From NCBI GenBank assembly GCA_002964805.2, contig PUDQ02000026.1:1-41816 (forward strand): DNA of 41,816 bases, given 5' to 3'. The notes under the pieces were generated by a model, which did no database searches, was not told the origin of the DNA, and was given only the letters and a program-made list of their open reading frames with translations. Every line of letters starts with the position of its first letter. Position 1 is the stretch's first letter. Below, piece by piece: positions 1 to 8,763 of this stretch. The DNA comes from Trametes villosa (Eukaryota > Basidiomycota > Agaricomycetes > Polyporales > Polyporaceae). Made by a program: the position numbers and the translations under genes.

Positions 1-941
1 CCGGAGAACGAGGAGAAGTCAAGGGATGGCTCCAGAAGTGCTCCCTCTACTTCACGTTCAACAAGACCCAATTTCCCGACGATGAGAAGAAGGTCATCTT
101 CGCGCTCATGCTCATGACCGATGGGAACGCCGGATCATGGGCAGTCGACTTCATCAATCAAGCCCAAGCCCAAGGACAGGCGGCAGCAGCTCAAGGACAG
201 GCCGCGGAACCGAACCCACCGAACTATGGCACCTGGACAGGATTCTGCGACTCCATCCGCGAGTCCTTTGAAGACATCGATGACGCTGCCAGTGCCAGAG
301 TCCTCCTTCGAAACCTCGATCAAGGGAAGAAGAGCGTCGAAGAATACATTGTCGACTTCAAAAACATCATCTCTCGATGCGGAATCACTCAATATGAAGT
401 CATCGCTGACTTCTTCTATCAGGGACTCGACCGCGGACTCCGCAGAAGTATATTCAACCAGGCAACGTTGCCCACTACCGCCGGAGACCTATACAAGACC
501 GCGGCTCGATTCGAACAGCAGCGGCTCCTGGGAAGGAGCTACGACCAAGGAGGACAGAACCACAAGAAGGACAAGTTTGTTCCACGTCGCTTCCACCATG
601 GACCCTCGAAGGAGAAGGACCCCGACGCGATGGACGTGGACCGGATGACTGCCGAAGAACGCGACAAGCACTACAAGGAAGGAAGATGCTTCACCTGTCA
701 CGAGATTGGACATCTCTCGAGGAACTGTCCCACAAGGAAGGGCAAAGGAAGAACACCCTACAAGAGGAACCGCGTCGTGGAAGCCGAAGAAGAAAACAAG
801 GAAGACACGGACAACGAAGAACCTTCCACCCCCGCCGGCACCAGAACTCTCTTCACGAACAGGATGCGTACCATCCTTGAAGGAATGAGTGCGGAGGATA
901 GGATGGAGGCGGCAAAGGAGATTATCGAAGGGGGTTTTTGA
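1..941 (+). CDS. gag: Gag capsid/nucleocapsid protein, 5' partial
   Basis: Structural protein that packages the element RNA into virus-like particles. The frame is open from the window start (codons in phase from position 3), so the true start lies upstream; the ATG at 108 is only the first one visible. The N-terminal part reads like a retrotransposon gag domain (WLQKCSLYF, then FALMLMTDG). A CCHC knuckle (CFTCHEIGHLSRNC, spacing CX2CX4HX4C) begins near 687 and is followed by a basic stretch and an acidic tail. The frame ends at TGA 939-941, directly after a slippery heptamer, so pol is reached by frameshifting. Confidence 0.93.
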   Translation, partial: GERGEVKGWLQKCSLYFTFNKTQFPDDEKKVIFALMLMTDGNAGSWAVDFINQAQAQGQAAAAQGQAAEPNPPNYGTWTGFCDSIRESFEDIDDAASARVLLRNLDQGKKSVEEYIVDFKNIISRCGITQYEVIADFFYQGLDRGLRRSIFNQATLPTTAGDLYKTAARFEQQRLLGRSYDQGGQNHKKDKFVPRRFHHGPSKEKDPDAMDVDRMTAEERDKHYKEGRCFTCHEIGHLSRNCPTRKGKGRTPYKRNRVVEAEEENKEDTDNEEPSTPAGTRTLFTNRMRTILEGMSAEDRMEAAKEIIEGGF

Positions 942-972
942 GCTCGTGGCGCGCCCCGACGTCGCAGCCACG
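932..972 (+). promoter_or_regulatory. -1 programmed ribosomal frameshift signal (gag to pol)
   Basis: Positions 932-938 read G GGT TTT in the gag frame, an exact X XXY YYZ slippery heptamer, immediately followed by the gag TGA at 939-941. Slipping back one base gives GGG TTT TTG and continues into pol, which is open from here. Six bases downstream, CGTGGC (945-950) pairs perfectly with GCCACG (967-972), and GCG (951-953) can extend the stem with CGC (963-965), leaving one bulged A. Heptamer, short spacer and GC-rich stem make a complete -1 frameshift cassette. Whether the stem is part of a pseudoknot cannot be decided by eye. Confidence 0.85.
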
Positions 973-3900
973 CACGCAGGTCCGTGCAGTGATCATGGCT
1001 AATTTATCAAAGCAATCTATGCGGATTCCCATCGCCATAACCACGGACCGAACCGTCGAAGCCAATGCCCTCATCGACACAGGAGCACAAGACTCCTTCA
1101 TTGACTACCGATACGCAACGAAGAAGAAGTTCAAGACTCAGGAACTACGGAACCCTATCCAAGTCCGCAATGCAGACGGCACTGCAAATCAACAAGGAAC
1201 CATTCGGAAATACGTGGTACTGGAAATCGAAGCCGGGGGACATCAACATCTAGTCCGCTTCCTCATCACGTCACTAGGAAAAGAGGCCATCATCCTAGGA
1301 CTACCATGGTTGCAGCGCGTCAACGCCGAAATCGACTTCAACAAAGGGACGCTCCGGGTGGATCCAGCCCGAGTAAACCTCACAATAGCAGAAGCGATCC
1401 GGACCAGATACCTCCCAGGACAGGACAAGTTTACCGGTCGACCAATTCGGAACGCGACGATAACCAATGAACCAAGCAAGAACCCGCCACCACCGGAAGA
1501 AAAGGTCTTCGCAGAATTACCACCACTACGGGAACCAGACGATCAACCCTACGACACGGACCTCGTCATCTCGTACATTTCCAGACAACCAGGACATGTC
1601 ACCGAGTGGCACGGTGACCTCCCTAAACAGGGGGACGCACTCACGCAAGAACAACCAGACGAAAAAGGAGAACGAAGGAACCGACGAGGCCCCACCATCG
1701 GAAGAATTCACGTAGCACCACACGGAACCCGATTCAACTACTCCATGAACCTATGGATCCGAGCCAAGATCAACCCAGCCATGGCCATGGCACAGCAAGC
1801 GCACGACAAGACCCAGCATGAGATCCCTACGCCATATCACGATTATGCATCAGTCTTCGAGAAGAAAGCGGCAGAACGATTCCCGTCCTCGCGCCCCTGG
1901 GACCACGCTATCGACCTCAAACCGGACTTTGTGCCAAAGGACTTCAAGCCATACCGACTCTCACCCCAGGAACAGAAGGCAGCCGACGACTTCATCGACG
2001 AGAACCTACGCAAGGGCTACATCCGAGAATCCAAGTCCCCAATGGCATCACCACTATTCTTCGTAGGAAAGAAGGACGGATCTCTTCGACCATGTCAAGA
2101 CTACCGATATCTCAACGAAGGAACTATCAAGAACGCCTACCCGCTACCCCTGGTATCTGAGCTAGTTGACAAGCTCCAAGGGGCGAAGATCTTCTCGAAA
2201 CTGGATCTGCGATCAGGATACAACAACGTACGAATCAAGGATGGAGACCAATGGAAGGCGGCCTTCAAATCACATCGAGGACTATTCGAACCGATGGTCA
2301 TGTTCTTCGGCCTGTGCAACTCTCCAGCCACGTTCCAAGCCATGATGAACGCACTCTTCAAGGACATGATCGACGAAGGATGGCTCGTCATCTACATGGA
2401 CGACATCCTTATATTCTCCAGAGACAAGGAAGAACATGAAGCCCGAACACGACGTGTCCTCGAACGACTACGAGACAACGACCTGTACCTCAAGCTAGAC
2501 AAGTGCATCTTCGACGCCCCGGAAGTGGAATACCTCGGCATGATCATCCGCGAAAATCACGTCGCCATGGACCCAGTGAAACTCAAGGGGATACAAGACT
2601 GGAAGGAACCCTCGGACGTCAAAGGAGTCCGATCATTCCTAGGCTTCGGCAACTTCTACCGACGCTTCATCGACCACTTCGCAGAAATAGCGCGACCACT
2701 ACACGACCTAACCCGTAAAGACAAGAAATGGGAATGGTCCGCGGCGTGCCAACAAGCGTTCGACGAACTGAAGAAGCGCTTCACATCCGCCCCCGTCCTG
2801 CTCATGCCAGACAGCACTCAACCGTTCTATGTCGAATCTGACGCCTCCGACTTCGCATCAGGAGCGGTACTACGACAACGAGACCTCAACGGAGACCTCC
2901 ACCCCTGCGCATACCTCTCGAAAGGGTTCCCCGAAGCAGAACGGAACTATGAAATCTACGACAAGGAACTCCTAGGCATCGTACGCGCCCTACAGGAATG
3001 GAGGCACTATCTGCTCGGAGCGCCTCATCCAGTCGCCATCCTCTCCGATCACAAGAACCTGACATACTACCGACAAGCACAACGACTCAACCGACGACAA
3101 GCGCGATGGCTCCTTTTCCTATCAGAATTCGACATTCATCTTGAACACGTACCCGGAAAGAACATGATACAATCCGACACCCTATCGCGAAGACACGACC
3201 TCACACCCGACAAAACCAAGGACAATACAGACAAGGTCATGCTTCCTGACCACCTATTCCTACGCCTCGTCGACACCGAACTCTCCACCCGGTTCAAGGA
3301 ATTCGCCACCAAAGATCGAGTCTTCCAAACTATCCACCAAGCCCTGGCGACAGGAACAATCCCTCCCATCAAGTCAGCACTGTCGAATTGGAAGGAAGAA
3401 GACGGCTGTATTTTCTTCAAGAACCGATGCTACGTACCAGCCGACGAACAACTACGAAAAGATCTGATCAGACAACACCACGACACACCGGCTATGGGAC
3501 ACCCGGGCAAATTCAAGACCCTCGAGTTACTGCGACGAACATACTGGTGGCCAGGAATGCACACAATGGTATCGAGATTCGTGGAAGGATGCGCCGAATG
3601 CCAACAGAACAAGATCAACACGCACCCGACGATACCCCCACTGCAGCCAATCCCAGCGACCGGTGTCACCCGCCCTTGGCAGCAGATGACCATCGACCTC
3701 ATCACGGACCTCCCTGACTCCGACGGGAAGGATTCTGTCATGACCATGGTAGATCATGGCCTTACGAAGGGGGCAATCTTCGCAACATGCAACAAAACCA
3801 TCGACGCCGAAGGAACCGCACGAATTATCTATGTCAACGTCTACCGACGATTCGGACTACCAGACAAGATCATCTCCGATCGAGGACCCCAGTTTGTCTC

Positions 3901-4729
3901 CCACGTGTTCAGGGAACTTGGCAGACTTCTCAAGATCACCTTATCCCCGAGTACTGCCTATCGTCCGCAGACGGACGGCCAATCCGAACGAACCAATCAA
4001 GAACTGGAAGTCTATCTCCGAATCTTCTGCGCAGGACGACCGGACACATGGGCACGACACCTCATCGACGCAGAAGTAGCGCACAACCAACGCCTTCACT
4101 CAGCACGCAACGCCTCCCCGTTCTACCTCACCATGGGATACAACCCCACTCTCATCCCGATCGCCTATCCGAAAACGAACGTACCCCTCGTGGAAGAACG
4201 CCTCACGGAACTTCAGAAAGCCCGAGATGAAGCCCTAGCCGCACACAAACTCGCACGACAAGTCATGCAGGACAGGATCACGGGAAAGTTCACGCCATTC
4301 AAGCTGGGTCAGAAGGTATGGCTCGAAGGGAAGAATCTCCGACTATCCTACGCGTCCAGGAAACTCGCACCAAAACGAGAAGGACCCTTCGAGATCGCTG
4401 AAGTCCTCGGCCCGCTCAATTATCGGCTCAAGCTCCCACCAGCATGGAAGATCCACCCCGTGTTCCACGCATGTTTCCTCTCCCCCTATCACGAGAACGA
4501 CACGCATGGTCCCAACTACACGAGGCCTCCACCTGACGTGATCGACGAACAGGACGAATACGAAATTGAGGCTATTGTTGGACACCGCAAGCAACGAGGC
4601 GGAATCCGTTACCATATCAAGTGGAAAGGATACTCCAGCGGAGAAAATACCTGGGAACCGGAAGACGCGCTGATTCCTCATGCCCCAGACATCCTGAAGG
4701 CCTATAAAAAGGCGAAGAAACTCCCCTAG
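938..4729 (+). CDS. pol: Pol polyprotein: protease, RT, RNase H, integrase, chromodomain
   Basis: About 1263 residues in the -1 frame relative to gag. There is no initiating ATG near the start, so it is made as Gag-Pol. Counting from 938: aspartic protease motif LIDTGA with the catalytic D at about residue 47; RT with YMDD at about 486-489; RNase H (ESDASDFASGA, then YDKELLGIV); integrase HHCC finger near 845-890; the DDE triad at about D920, D981 and E1017, the last two exactly D-x35-E apart; chromodomain at about 1207-1255 (YHIKWKGY, NTWEPE). All catalytic residues are present, so the enzyme looks functional. The chromodomain is known in related elements to direct integration to marked chromatin. 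Stop TAG 4727-4729. Confidence 0.95.
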   Translation: MSSWRAPTSQPRTQVRAVIMANLSKQSMRIPIAITTDRTVEANALIDTGAQDSFIDYRYATKKKFKTQELRNPIQVRNADGTANQQGTIRKYVVLEIEAGGHQHLVRFLITSLGKEAIILGLPWLQRVNAEIDFNKGTLRVDPARVNLTIAEAIRTRYLPGQDKFTGRPIRNATITNEPSKNPPPPEEKVFAELPPLREPDDQPYDTDLVISYISRQPGHVTEWHGDLPKQGDALTQEQPDEKGERRNRRGPTIGRIHVAPHGTRFNYSMNLWIRAKINPAMAMAQQAHDKTQHEIPTPYHDYASVFEKKAAERFPSSRPWDHAIDLKPDFVPKDFKPYRLSPQEQKAADDFIDENLRKGYIRESKSPMASPLFFVGKKDGSLRPCQDYRYLNEGTIKNAYPLPLVSELVDKLQGAKIFSKLDLRSGYNNVRIKDGDQWKAAFKSHRGLFEPMVMFFGLCNSPATFQAMMNALFKDMIDEGWLVIYMDDILIFSRDKEEHEARTRRVLERLRDNDLYLKLDKCIFDAPEVEYLGMIIRENHVAMDPVKLKGIQDWKEPSDVKGVRSFLGFGNFYRRFIDHFAEIARPLHDLTRKDKKWEWSAACQQAFDELKKRFTSAPVLLMPDSTQPFYVESDASDFASGAVLRQRDLNGDLHPCAYLSKGFPEAERNYEIYDKELLGIVRALQEWRHYLLGAPHPVAILSDHKNLTYYRQAQRLNRRQARWLLFLSEFDIHLEHVPGKNMIQSDTLSRRHDLTPDKTKDNTDKVMLPDHLFLRLVDTELSTRFKEFATKDRVFQTIHQALATGTIPPIKSALSNWKEEDGCIFFKNRCYVPADEQLRKDLIRQHHDTPAMGHPGKFKTLELLRRTYWWPGMHTMVSRFVEGCAECQQNKINTHPTIPPLQPIPATGVTRPWQQMTIDLITDLPDSDGKDSVMTMVDHGLTKGAIFATCNKTIDAEGTARIIYVNVYRRFGLPDKIISDRGPQFVSHVFRELGRLLKITLSPSTAYRPQTDGQSERTNQELEVYLRIFCAGRPDTWARHLIDAEVAHNQRLHSARNASPFYLTMGYNPTLIPIAYPKTNVPLVEERLTELQKARDEALAAHKLARQVMQDRITGKFTPFKLGQKVWLEGKNLRLSYASRKLAPKREGPFEIAEVLGPLNYRLKLPPAWKIHPVFHACFLSPYHENDTHGPNYTRPPPDVIDEQDEYEIEAIVGHRKQRGGIRYHIKWKGYSSGENTWEPEDALIPHAPDILKAYKKAKKLP

Positions 4730-4738
4730 ACCAGCAAC

Positions 4739-4903
4739 ATGCTCTTTCTCTTCGTCGTCTTCTGCCTCTTCGTCCTCCTCCTCTTCTCCCTCACCCTCAT
4801 CACCATTGCCTACATCCTCCGCGAATTCTCCCGCCAACTCCTCGAACGAACTCTCTGCTCCCGCGACGTCCCCAAGAAGGACGACAACAATGGATGGAAC
4901 TAG
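4739..4903 (+). CDS. Small single-pass membrane protein of the Gypsy element (54 aa)
   Basis: Begins with ATG nine bases after the pol stop and ends TAG 4901-4903. About the first 25 residues are almost purely hydrophobic (MLFLFVVFCLFVLLLF and on), followed by a basic amphipathic stretch (REFSRQLLER) and a charged tail. It overlaps the ATG of the next ORF at 4894 by ten bases. This overlap, and the repeat of the same design in the next ORF, argue against chance. I recognise no family. It could be a viroporin-like or membrane-targeting peptide; that is inference. Alternatively it is a non-coding pyrimidine-rich stretch that happens to encode Leu/Phe/Val. Confidence 0.5.
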   Translation: MLFLFVVFCLFVLLLFSLTLITIAYILREFSRQLLERTLCSRDVPKKDDNNGWN

Positions 4904-5082
4904 TCCTCGTTGCCGCCATCGCTGTCATCATCGCCTCCATCATCGCCCTCACCACCATTGTCTCCATCTCCCTTTTCTATGTCCATCTCCTCCAACACGC
5001 CCTTGAATTCCGCGATCCCCTCGACCCAGCTTCCATCGACAACACTGCCGTCACCAACAACCATGGGACCACCGCTCTATAG
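4894..5082 (+). CDS. Second small membrane protein of the Gypsy element (62 aa)
   Basis: Starts at ATG 4894-4896 inside the end of the previous micro-ORF and ends TAG 5080-5082 inside the start of ORF3. The first 30 or so residues form one transmembrane segment (VAAIAVIIASIIAL and on), followed by a soluble tail rich in Asp, Asn and Thr. Three consecutive ORFs overlapping by 10 and 20 bases suggest coupled termination-reinitiation, or alternative use of downstream starts. No family recognised. Confidence is moderate because the ORF is short and its opening sequence is also used by the Pro/Ser-rich upstream extension of the ORF3 frame. Confidence 0.5.
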   Translation: MELVLVAAIAVIIASIIALTTIVSISLFYVHLLQHALEFRDPLDPASIDNTAVTNNHGTTAL

Positions 5083-6016
5083 CCGCAGGATGACCATCCT
5101 CGAGGAGCATGAGGATCCAACCGTCCCAGCCGGTCCTTGGGCTGTAATCGACAACGGCTTCCTCGACCCTTTCGCCGATGTAATCGTCGAAGACGACTCA
5201 TCCGCATCCTCTGACGAAGGGATCGACCATCCTGACGACCGACTAGAGGACGAGAGGGCAGAACTCTTCATGTCCACCTACGCATCTTGGGTCGTCGACC
5301 TCGATCAAAGGGTGAACATCGTCGACGACACCCTCGCCGAACACAACCCGAACCTTTTCGTCCTCATTTCCCAAGAACTGTTCCAGCGCTTCGCTCTTCG
5401 AAGCCTCCGTAGTGCGCTCAGTCGACTCGGAGAACAAGGAGGACCGTGGTTCATCCAAGGAGCCCGACACGACATCAACCGCGCCATCAATGATCTCTTA
5501 GAAGCCCGAGAGAACTTCGGCATCATCTTCGCAAACTCGGCAAATCGACACTTCCTCCAGCGCCAGTTCTCCCACATGATCCCCGGGATCGGAGCACCGG
5601 ACCCGCGCGGCCCTGCCGGGCCACATCGTCGTCGACGCACCCCCTCACCGGATGTTCGATCTACAAGGTCTCGCTTCAACTCGGACGAAGAAAACTACCC
5701 GCCGCCTCGACCGATGACGCCTCATCCGAACCAACGAGGAAACCCACGACCTGTCGAAGCGCCACCCCTCTTCGTCCGTCCTCCCCTGGAAGAACGCCTA
5801 CGCTCTGCAGCACCTTCTCCCGACGCGACCCTCGTCGAGTCCCAGTTCTTCGCACCCGCCATGGAGTACTGCCTGTTCTGCCCAGCGGTTGGACACAGCT
5901 CCGAAGCATGCCCCTTCTACGCCACGGAAGCGGGATCTTCGTCCACTCTCGACAACTTCGAGATCGTCACGGGTGACGAACTCCTCTACCCTGACGAAGG
6001 GAATGGCGAGTCGTGA
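5063..6016 (+). CDS. Third ORF of the Gypsy element, acidic with C-terminal CCHC knuckle
   Basis: About 317 residues from the ATG at 5063, which has a good context (accATGg). An in-frame ATG at 4979 would add a Ser/Pro-rich 28 residues. Parts in order: an acidic N-terminal region, a helical middle (about residues 75-165) rich in Leu, Arg and Gln, a Pro/Arg-rich linker, and near the end an exact zinc knuckle CLFCPAVGHSSEAC (CX2CX4HX4C, about residues 270-283). The element thus encodes two separate CCHC proteins, gag and this one. It has no transmembrane segment, so it is not an envelope protein itself. It may be an RNA-binding accessory or a second gag-like product; the function is unknown to me. 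Confidence 0.75.
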   Translation: MGPPLYSRRMTILEEHEDPTVPAGPWAVIDNGFLDPFADVIVEDDSSASSDEGIDHPDDRLEDERAELFMSTYASWVVDLDQRVNIVDDTLAEHNPNLFVLISQELFQRFALRSLRSALSRLGEQGGPWFIQGARHDINRAINDLLEARENFGIIFANSANRHFLQRQFSHMIPGIGAPDPRGPAGPHRRRRTPSPDVRSTRSRFNSDEENYPPPRPMTPHPNQRGNPRPVEAPPLFVRPPLEERLRSAAPSPDATLVESQFFAPAMEYCLFCPAVGHSSEACPFYATEAGSSSTLDNFEIVTGDELLYPDEGNGES

Positions 6017-6038
6017 AGTCGAGGACGACTTCAACCCT

Positions 6039-6432
6039 AGACGGAGGGTTATGTTACAACGGTACGATCGGATCGGACCCGGACCCTGTCCCCGCCTCGT
6101 GTTCCCCTCATGCTTACCTCGTGTTACTGATGTGGATGGACTTCGTGCGGATACGGTGCAGCTACGTTGAGGCAGTGCCTCATGGTTACCTTATGTACAA
6201 CACGAGGCTACGCCTCATGGATACGGCCCTGTTACCTACAGACTCGCCTCCTCTGATACACGCTGTTACCTCATGGCTTGCATGTATATATGTACCAAGT
6301 GGAGAGCTGAGGATGTCCCTCAGCTCGACCTAGTTATCTATCACCTTCGAACCCCTGAACTCGAGGCTCACTCTCTGCTCGTTAGACCCTTGCACCTGAA
6401 CGTTATTACGACCCCTAGGTGTCGTCTTAACA
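6039..6432 (+). repeat. Polypurine tract and 3' LTR of the Gypsy element
   Basis: A purine-rich tract (about 6039-6051) precedes TGTTACAAC at 6052. The LTR runs to CTTAACA ending at 6432, giving inverted termini TGTTA/TAACA and a length of 381 bp. A TATA-like stretch lies near 6285-6295. The flanking five bases are accct (6433-6437); the matching left copy would be outside the window, so the duplication cannot be tested. Confidence 0.7.
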
Positions 6433-6869
6433 ACCCTAGATAGGAAGCTATTGTTCTCTCCAGTATATAGGAAGGGTAGATATTGCCCCTGCTCCCCATC
6501 TTGACCTCTTACGTCATTGGGGACAGGTGAGCACTCCCTGTACTACGCATACCAGGCAATATACTTACGTCATTGGGGACAGTCTTGCGCCTTCGAGCCG
6601 ACCTCTCGCTTGGCTCCCGTTGTCCGGGTCCGTAGCACACCGCTGTAGCCCTACCAGACCTCCGTTGGTACGGGGGATGCACATCCCTGCTACGTACTTA
6701 CCTCCTTATTTCTCGTCTTACCCGTGTTTGCCGCTGTTCGGGCCCCGCCGCTCGTCTCAGCACGTGTCCAGCCTCAGAAGGTCAAGTCCGCCTTCCTGAG
6801 TGCTCCGTCCCTCCACGACACTTGCAGCATGTCGCTTTTGATCGCTGACCTGAGCATCTGCGTCCACAC
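6433..6869. other. Flank of the Gypsy insertion; 19-bp direct repeat
   Basis: No gene is recognised here. The sequence contains an exact 19-bp direct repeat (6508-6526 and 6564-6582, start to start 56 bp) with the core TTACGTCATTGGGGACAG. The core includes TGACGT-like half-sites, but a regulatory role is not shown. The stretch could be the promoter or 5' end of the fragmented gene downstream. Confidence 0.35.
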
Positions 6870-7550
6870 AGCATGGTCCTTGGCGCTCCCAAAGCAGTGC
6901 AGAGTGTCACGCTCGTCTCTGGCGGCTGTGTCGCTGCATTCTGGGCCCAAGTCATCGCGCTCACCAACCTGCAGGAGAAGGTGTTAACCTCGTTGTCTCG
7001 AGGCAGCCCCGGCGCTGAGACGGATGCAATGAAGCTGACTCTGCACAGGTGGGTGTTTGCGAAGGTGAGTACCGACTTCCAGCGAGCTTGGGTACAGACA
7101 TGCTCACCCTCTGAGCTCTGTCACAGGTGGGCGGGACTGAGAAGGTGACTGCTGTCACGGTTCCTCTGTCTGAGGACCCTCACAGGCGTGCTCGGAAGGT
7201 GGAGCACATGTGGGCGAGCTTCGCGCAGGCGATTTCGTTGACGTAGCAGCAACAATCCAGATAGCAGCAACAATCCAGGTTGTTTCCTTCAGGCTTCCCC
7301 GGGGCCGTCGTGGTGTAGACGTCATGTTCGTCCCGCAGATGATCGTGCAGCTCTGCTCCCCCGAGCAGGCTCTTGTGAGTCTTGTTGTGGTGTCTTTGGG
7401 CATTCACTGACAGTAGCTGTGCAGGCTATGAGACGCTCCATACGTATGGAAGACGAACTTACGGACCTTGAGGAGGACGCCGGTGCAGCGGCTCAGCATG
7501 AGGTAGGCGTCGAGTTCAAGAACGAGGTTACTACGATGGAGGCGCAGTAA
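6870..7550 (+). pseudogene. Intron-containing gene fragment, unknown family
   Basis: Coding-like exons with proper short introns. The first open stretch (about 6873-7064) contains LGAPKAVQSVTLVSGG and ETDAMKLTLHRWVFAK. Intron 7065-7126 (gtgagt...cacag) joins it in frame to VGGTEKVTAVTVPLSEDP and EHMWASFAQAISLT. The next block (VVSFRLPRGRRGVDV, QLCSPEQAL) is in another frame, shifted across an 18-bp tandem duplication at 7243-7278 that also carries stops. Intron 7375-7424 then leads to an acidic last exon (7425-7550, TAA). Splicing and codon bias look genuine, but the frame break and missing start make this a decayed copy. I cannot name the family. Confidence 0.5.
7243..7278. repeat. 18-bp tandem duplication, two copies
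   Basis: Units 7243-7260 and 7261-7278 differ only at the first base. The duplication falls where the reading frame of the surrounding gene fragment changes and introduces in-frame TAG codons, so it may be the inactivating change, or part of an intron. Confidence 0.7.
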
Positions 7551-8454
7551 TGTAGCAGAATGTTCGAGGCGGCGTGTGCATCATACAAGTTGTCGTGCAA
7601 GTGCAGCGACCGTTAGCAGAATAGGGTGTAGAAGAGACGTGTTCGTTGTGCGCTTCAGAATTCCATACTTGGTGGCGTGGATGAACCATCACAGATGGGC
7701 AAGGGTCGAGTTATCGTGTCTGCATGCACATTGATATCTGACACCCAGACCCTCGTGTGCTCGATGGTAATTTCATAGGTTGTCCCAAGCAGCGCAAGCA
7801 GGGTGTGTCCGTGGACCAGACACCACGGACCATGGTGTCCGGTGCGTTGCTATTGACCTCCAGTGGTATTCATCTGAGTGCAAGGTAACACCACCGTGCA
7901 CCTACTACGGTTGATTTTCCTCCAGACGTGGGGCTGGGCGCACCCGCGATGTCCTGTGTCCGGTCCTGTGTTGCCATCCTGTCCCAGCCGTCTACTCCCA
8001 ACCCACCCGCCCATTCCTGCTGCCGATACATGCATCTGCGCTCAGTCCCGTCTGTTCCTGTCAGCCCGGCTCCCCTGCGCAATCCGAGATGGTCTTGACC
8101 ACACACCGGCTCTTTCCGCTCGGTGTGCGTCGTAGACGCGGTAGAGTTTCCACGCTATCCCCCATGCGCGCAGTCGGTGTCTACTCACATCCTCTATTCC
8201 GTACGCAGTACTTGTTGGCTGCAGTTGTTGCTGCGCGTATTCGTCGACACCTTCGTCGATCAACTGTGCCATTACCACCACACTCACCAGTTGCCATCCC
8301 GCGCATATCGCTTCGCTCGCGTGCGCGCTTATTCGCCCGTGTCTTTCCACCTCCCACCACCGCCAGCCCCACTATGCCTCTCAGCGATGACTTGCGCGAT
8401 ATGAGTAATTGCTCCTTTGCATTGCCGTTCTTACTGACCGTTTGATAGTTTTTT
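7551..8454. other. Non-coding stretch between two gene fragments
   Basis: No convincing coding exon on either strand. It holds pyrimidine-rich runs (about 7970-8020 and 8330-8390) of the sort found upstream of basidiomycete starts. A possible short exon with ATG near 8374 lies upstream of the next fragment, but its phase does not fit. Confidence 0.4.
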
Positions 8455-8763
8455 ATGTCGCTCTTCAAAGGCTCTGCTCGCTGCACGTTCACCTGGCAGG
8501 ACTTCAACAAGGTATGTCCGTCGTTGTGGGCCATCTGTCATGCTCAAGCCCGTTAGGCCGTGGCCAAGTTGGAGTTCACGCTGGTGGGCAGCGGGAACCA
8601 GTGCACCTACATCTACCCTGAGTCTCTATCAACGGTCGTACTAACACACGTACTGTGTTATAGAAGCACAACGGCGAGATGTCGAAGCGTGCCCAGGCCA
8701 AGTCAGTATCAGTCGCGCTTCTCACCTTTGTATCTGACACGATATTTTCAGGGCGAAGGTAAT
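8455..8763 (+). pseudogene. Small spliced gene fragment, possibly HicA-like, cut by FB1
   Basis: Starts ATG 8455. Exon 1 (to 8511) encodes KGSARCTFTWQDFNK; intron 8512-8556 joins in frame to AVAKLEFTLVGSGNQCTY in exon 2. A third exon near 8663-8705 encodes KHNGEMSKRAQAKA, and a good 50-bp intron follows (gtcagt...tttcag, ending near 8753). The exon 2/3 junction cannot be resolved without losing frame. Coding stops making sense at about 8760, where the FB1 inverted repeat begins, so the 3' end was probably lost to that insertion. The pattern F-W-x-F-x-x-A-(8)-F...GSG resembles fungal HicA-like (dsRBD-fold) domains; this is a weak, unverified resemblance. Confidence 0.4.

Larger units (their letters stand above)
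1..6432 (+). mobile_element. Ty3/Gypsy chromovirus, 5' end outside the window
   Basis: An LTR retrotransposon copy with intact reading frames. Order: gag (open at the window start), -1 frameshift signal, pol (protease, RT, RNase H, integrase, chromodomain), two small hydrophobic ORFs, a third ORF with a CCHC knuckle, a purine-rich tract and a 3' LTR at 6052-6432. The 5' LTR and primer-binding site lie upstream of the window. Gag, pol, both micro-ORFs and ORF3 have no internal stop, so this copy is young or recently active. RT-RNase H before integrase is the Gypsy order, and the C-terminal chromodomain places it among chromoviruses. Confidence is high for the class; family membership needs a search. 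Confidence 0.95.

Noticed and set aside
4743..4840. Minus-strand acidic ORF opposite the first micro membrane ORF
   Set aside because: The Glu/Asp-rich shadow is simply the complement of the CTC/TTC-rich coding strand and has no support.
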